Source of the DNA: Granulosicoccaceae bacterium
GTDB taxonomy: Bacteria; Pseudomonadota; Gammaproteobacteria; Granulosicoccales; Granulosicoccaceae
Length of the DNA stretch: 64,000 bases
NCBI GenBank assembly: GCA_020629835.1
Contig: JAHDCO010000005.1
Coordinates: forward strand, 64,357-128,356
Reading direction: 5' to 3'
In this document: positions 62,792-64,000 of the stretch, in pieces
Layout: each line of letters begins with the position of its first letter
Numbering within the stretch: position 1 is the stretch's first letter
Notes under the pieces: model-generated
Databases searched by the model: none
Told to the model about the DNA's origin: nothing
The model's input: the letters and a program-made list of their open reading frames with translations, nothing else
Translations under genes and position numbers: made by a program

Positions 62792-64000
62792 ATGAGCGTT
62801 CTGGATTTAAAAGACTTATCCATCGACTTCCCGACCACCAAAGGTGTGGTACATGCAGTATCGGATTTTTCAGTGTCCATCGCAGCAGGACGTCGAGTGG
62901 GTTTTATTGGCGAGAGCGGTTCAGGAAAGACCACCACAGCGCTATCTGCCATGCGTATGTTGGCCGCACCGGGTTTTGTATCCAAGGGAGAGATACATCT
63001 ACATTCGCTCGATAGCACGAATTTATTGGGTTTGAGCGATGAAGCCATGCGTAAAGTACGGCTTCGAAAAATCAGCTACATCCCGCAAGGTGCGATGAAT
63101 TCTCTGAACCCCGTGGTGCGTATCGAAAACCAGATTTGGGATGGCATCATCGCGCACGAGGGCAAAGTTGCACCTCTGGAGCTCAAAAGACGATCCACAG
63201 AAGTTTTAGCGAATGTGGGCTTACCTGCGCATGTCGGTGAACTGTTTCCACATGAGCTATCCGGCGGCATGAAACAACGCGTATGTATTGCCATTGGCGT
63301 GTGCTTAACGCCTGAATTAATTATTGCAGATGAACCCACCAGTGCCCTGGACGTGATTACTCAAAGACACGTCATGCAGACCTTGCGTGAAGTTCAAGAC
63401 AAAATCGGCGCAGGCCTCATTCTGATCGGCCACGATATGGGCCTGATGGCACAGACTGTGGATGAATTAGCGGTCATGAAGCTAGGCAAACTAGTGGAAT
63501 TTGGGCCGGTGAAGCAGATCCTTGAAAACCCAACACATCCTTACACCAAAGATTTAATTTCCTCGGTGCCGCTTGTGGGTGGGCCCAGTTTCTTAGATTC
63601 TCCACCAGCAGACCATACCAACCAAACAGCCACCAGTTCGAGCCTGGACACGCCTTTATTCGAATTCGAAAACGTCAGCAAAACCTATGGTGAGGTGACC
63701 GCACTACACCCCATGTCGTTTCAGCTCGACGGTGCCGTACCAAAAATCATCTCGATAGTGGGGCAGTCGGGTTCAGGAAAGTCCACGCTGGGTAGTTTGA
63801 TGTTGGGATTCAACACCCCATCCAGTGGCAAGGTTAAGTTTTTTGGTAAAGACATCAACCGGTTTAATAGTAGGGAAAAGTTAGCATTCCATAAAGACGT
63901 ACAAGCGGTGTTTCAAGATCCGTACGCCTGCTTCAATCCGTTTTACCGTGTAGATCACGCGCTAAGTTTTCCGTTTAAACGTTTCGGTTTATCAAAATCG
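62792..64000 (+). CDS. Tandem dipeptide-type ABC ATPase (DppD-DppF fusion), 3' end outside the window
   Basis: Open from the ATG at 62792 to the end of the window (403 residues). A full first ATPase (Walker A GESGSGKTT, signature LSGGMKQRVCIAIGV, Walker B LIIADEPTSALDV, His in LIGHDMGLM) is followed by a linker (THPYTKDLISSVPLVGG) and the beginning of a second one (LFEFENVSKTYG, Walker A GQSGSGKST, QAVFQDPYACFNPF). The two subunits, usually separate DppD and DppF, are therefore fused as in YejF or GsiA. Downstream genes cannot be seen. Confidence 0.88.
   Translation, partial: MSVLDLKDLSIDFPTTKGVVHAVSDFSVSIAAGRRVGFIGESGSGKTTTALSAMRMLAAPGFVSKGEIHLHSLDSTNLLGLSDEAMRKVRLRKISYIPQGAMNSLNPVVRIENQIWDGIIAHEGKVAPLELKRRSTEVLANVGLPAHVGELFPHELSGGMKQRVCIAIGVCLTPELIIADEPTSALDVITQRHVMQTLREVQDKIGAGLILIGHDMGLMAQTVDELAVMKLGKLVEFGPVKQILENPTHPYTKDLISSVPLVGGPSFLDSPPADHTNQTATSSSLDTPLFEFENVSKTYGEVTALHPMSFQLDGAVPKIISIVGQSGSGKSTLGSLMLGFNTPSSGKVKFFGKDINRFNSREKLAFHKDVQAVFQDPYACFNPFYRVDHALSFPFKRFGLSKS

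Overview
The window looks like chromosome of a free-living, probably marine, gammaproteobacterium. The evidence is a classical fadB-fadA pair with strong similarity to the E. coli proteins, PhoB boxes of the enterobacterial 7-4-7 type, and an accessory gene set (C-P lyase, PhoX, uronide and polyamine-type ABC importers, a DUF839 protein and a phytase-like protein) common in marine heterotrophs. No rRNA, tRNA, CRISPR array, insertion sequence or phage gene was recognised. Genus-level placement is not possible from this sequence alone.

Layout. (1) 1-4.2 kb: fatty-acid beta-oxidation, with the end of an acyl-CoA dehydrogenase followed by fadB and fadA and closed by a bidirectional terminator. 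(2) 4.3-9.2 kb: small metabolic and regulatory genes, including a D-2-hydroxyacid dehydrogenase divergent from a GntR/FCD regulator with a perfect 18-bp palindrome between them, an SDR behind a phased 11-bp repeat array, a DUF423 protein, a GNAT, and an unusual pair of an adenine-phosphoribosyltransferase-like and a BtpA/SgcQ-like protein. (3) 9.4-13.8 kb: a complete spermidine/putrescine-type ABC operon with a Tat-type binding protein, plus a DUF5519-like gene. (4) 13.9-19.6 kb: PhoX phosphatase behind a Pho box, a mandelate-racemase-like enzyme divergent from a class IV aminotransferase, and several small genes. (5) 19.7-40.1 kb: a long minus-strand block for uptake and breakdown of uronic-acid oligosaccharides. 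It holds a GntR regulator, an AlgS/AlgM1/AlgM2/AlgQ-like importer, a heparinase II/III-type lyase, an SDR, a GH88 unsaturated glucuronyl hydrolase, an ABC exporter-type protein, a second sugar ABC system lacking its own ATPase, a tandem NTF2-like protein, a DegT aminotransferase and a polysaccharide flippase. A glucarate-dehydratase-like gene is divergent from the regulator. (6) 40.1-41.7 kb: the remnant of an arsenic operon (arsH broken by two in-frame stops, plus an AqpS-like aquaglyceroporin). (7) 41.8-55.6 kb: phosphorus scavenging, with a secreted phytase-like protein behind a double Pho box, then a C-P lyase operon (phnCDE1E2, an associated acetyltransferase, phnGHIJKLNM) behind its own Pho box. 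(8) 55.6-64 kb: an NAD(P)-binding protein, an AraC regulator, a PhyH dioxygenase, an MBL-fold protein with a degenerate metal motif and a dipeptide/oligosaccharide-type ABC importer that runs off the end.

How the parts fit. Three phosphorus-acquisition units (phoX, phytase-like, phn) all carry PhoB-type sites and probably form one phosphate-starvation response. The uronide block describes a route in which oligosaccharides are imported by an ABC transporter, cleaved in the cytoplasm by a lyase and a GH88 hydrolase (neither has a signal peptide) and reduced by a KduD-like SDR. The ATPase at 36.8 kb probably also powers the ATPase-less sugar importer at 23.6-26.9 kb. All five solute-binding-protein genes of the window are followed, inside their operons, by a strong stem-loop, a recurring arrangement expected to raise binding-protein mRNA over permease mRNA.
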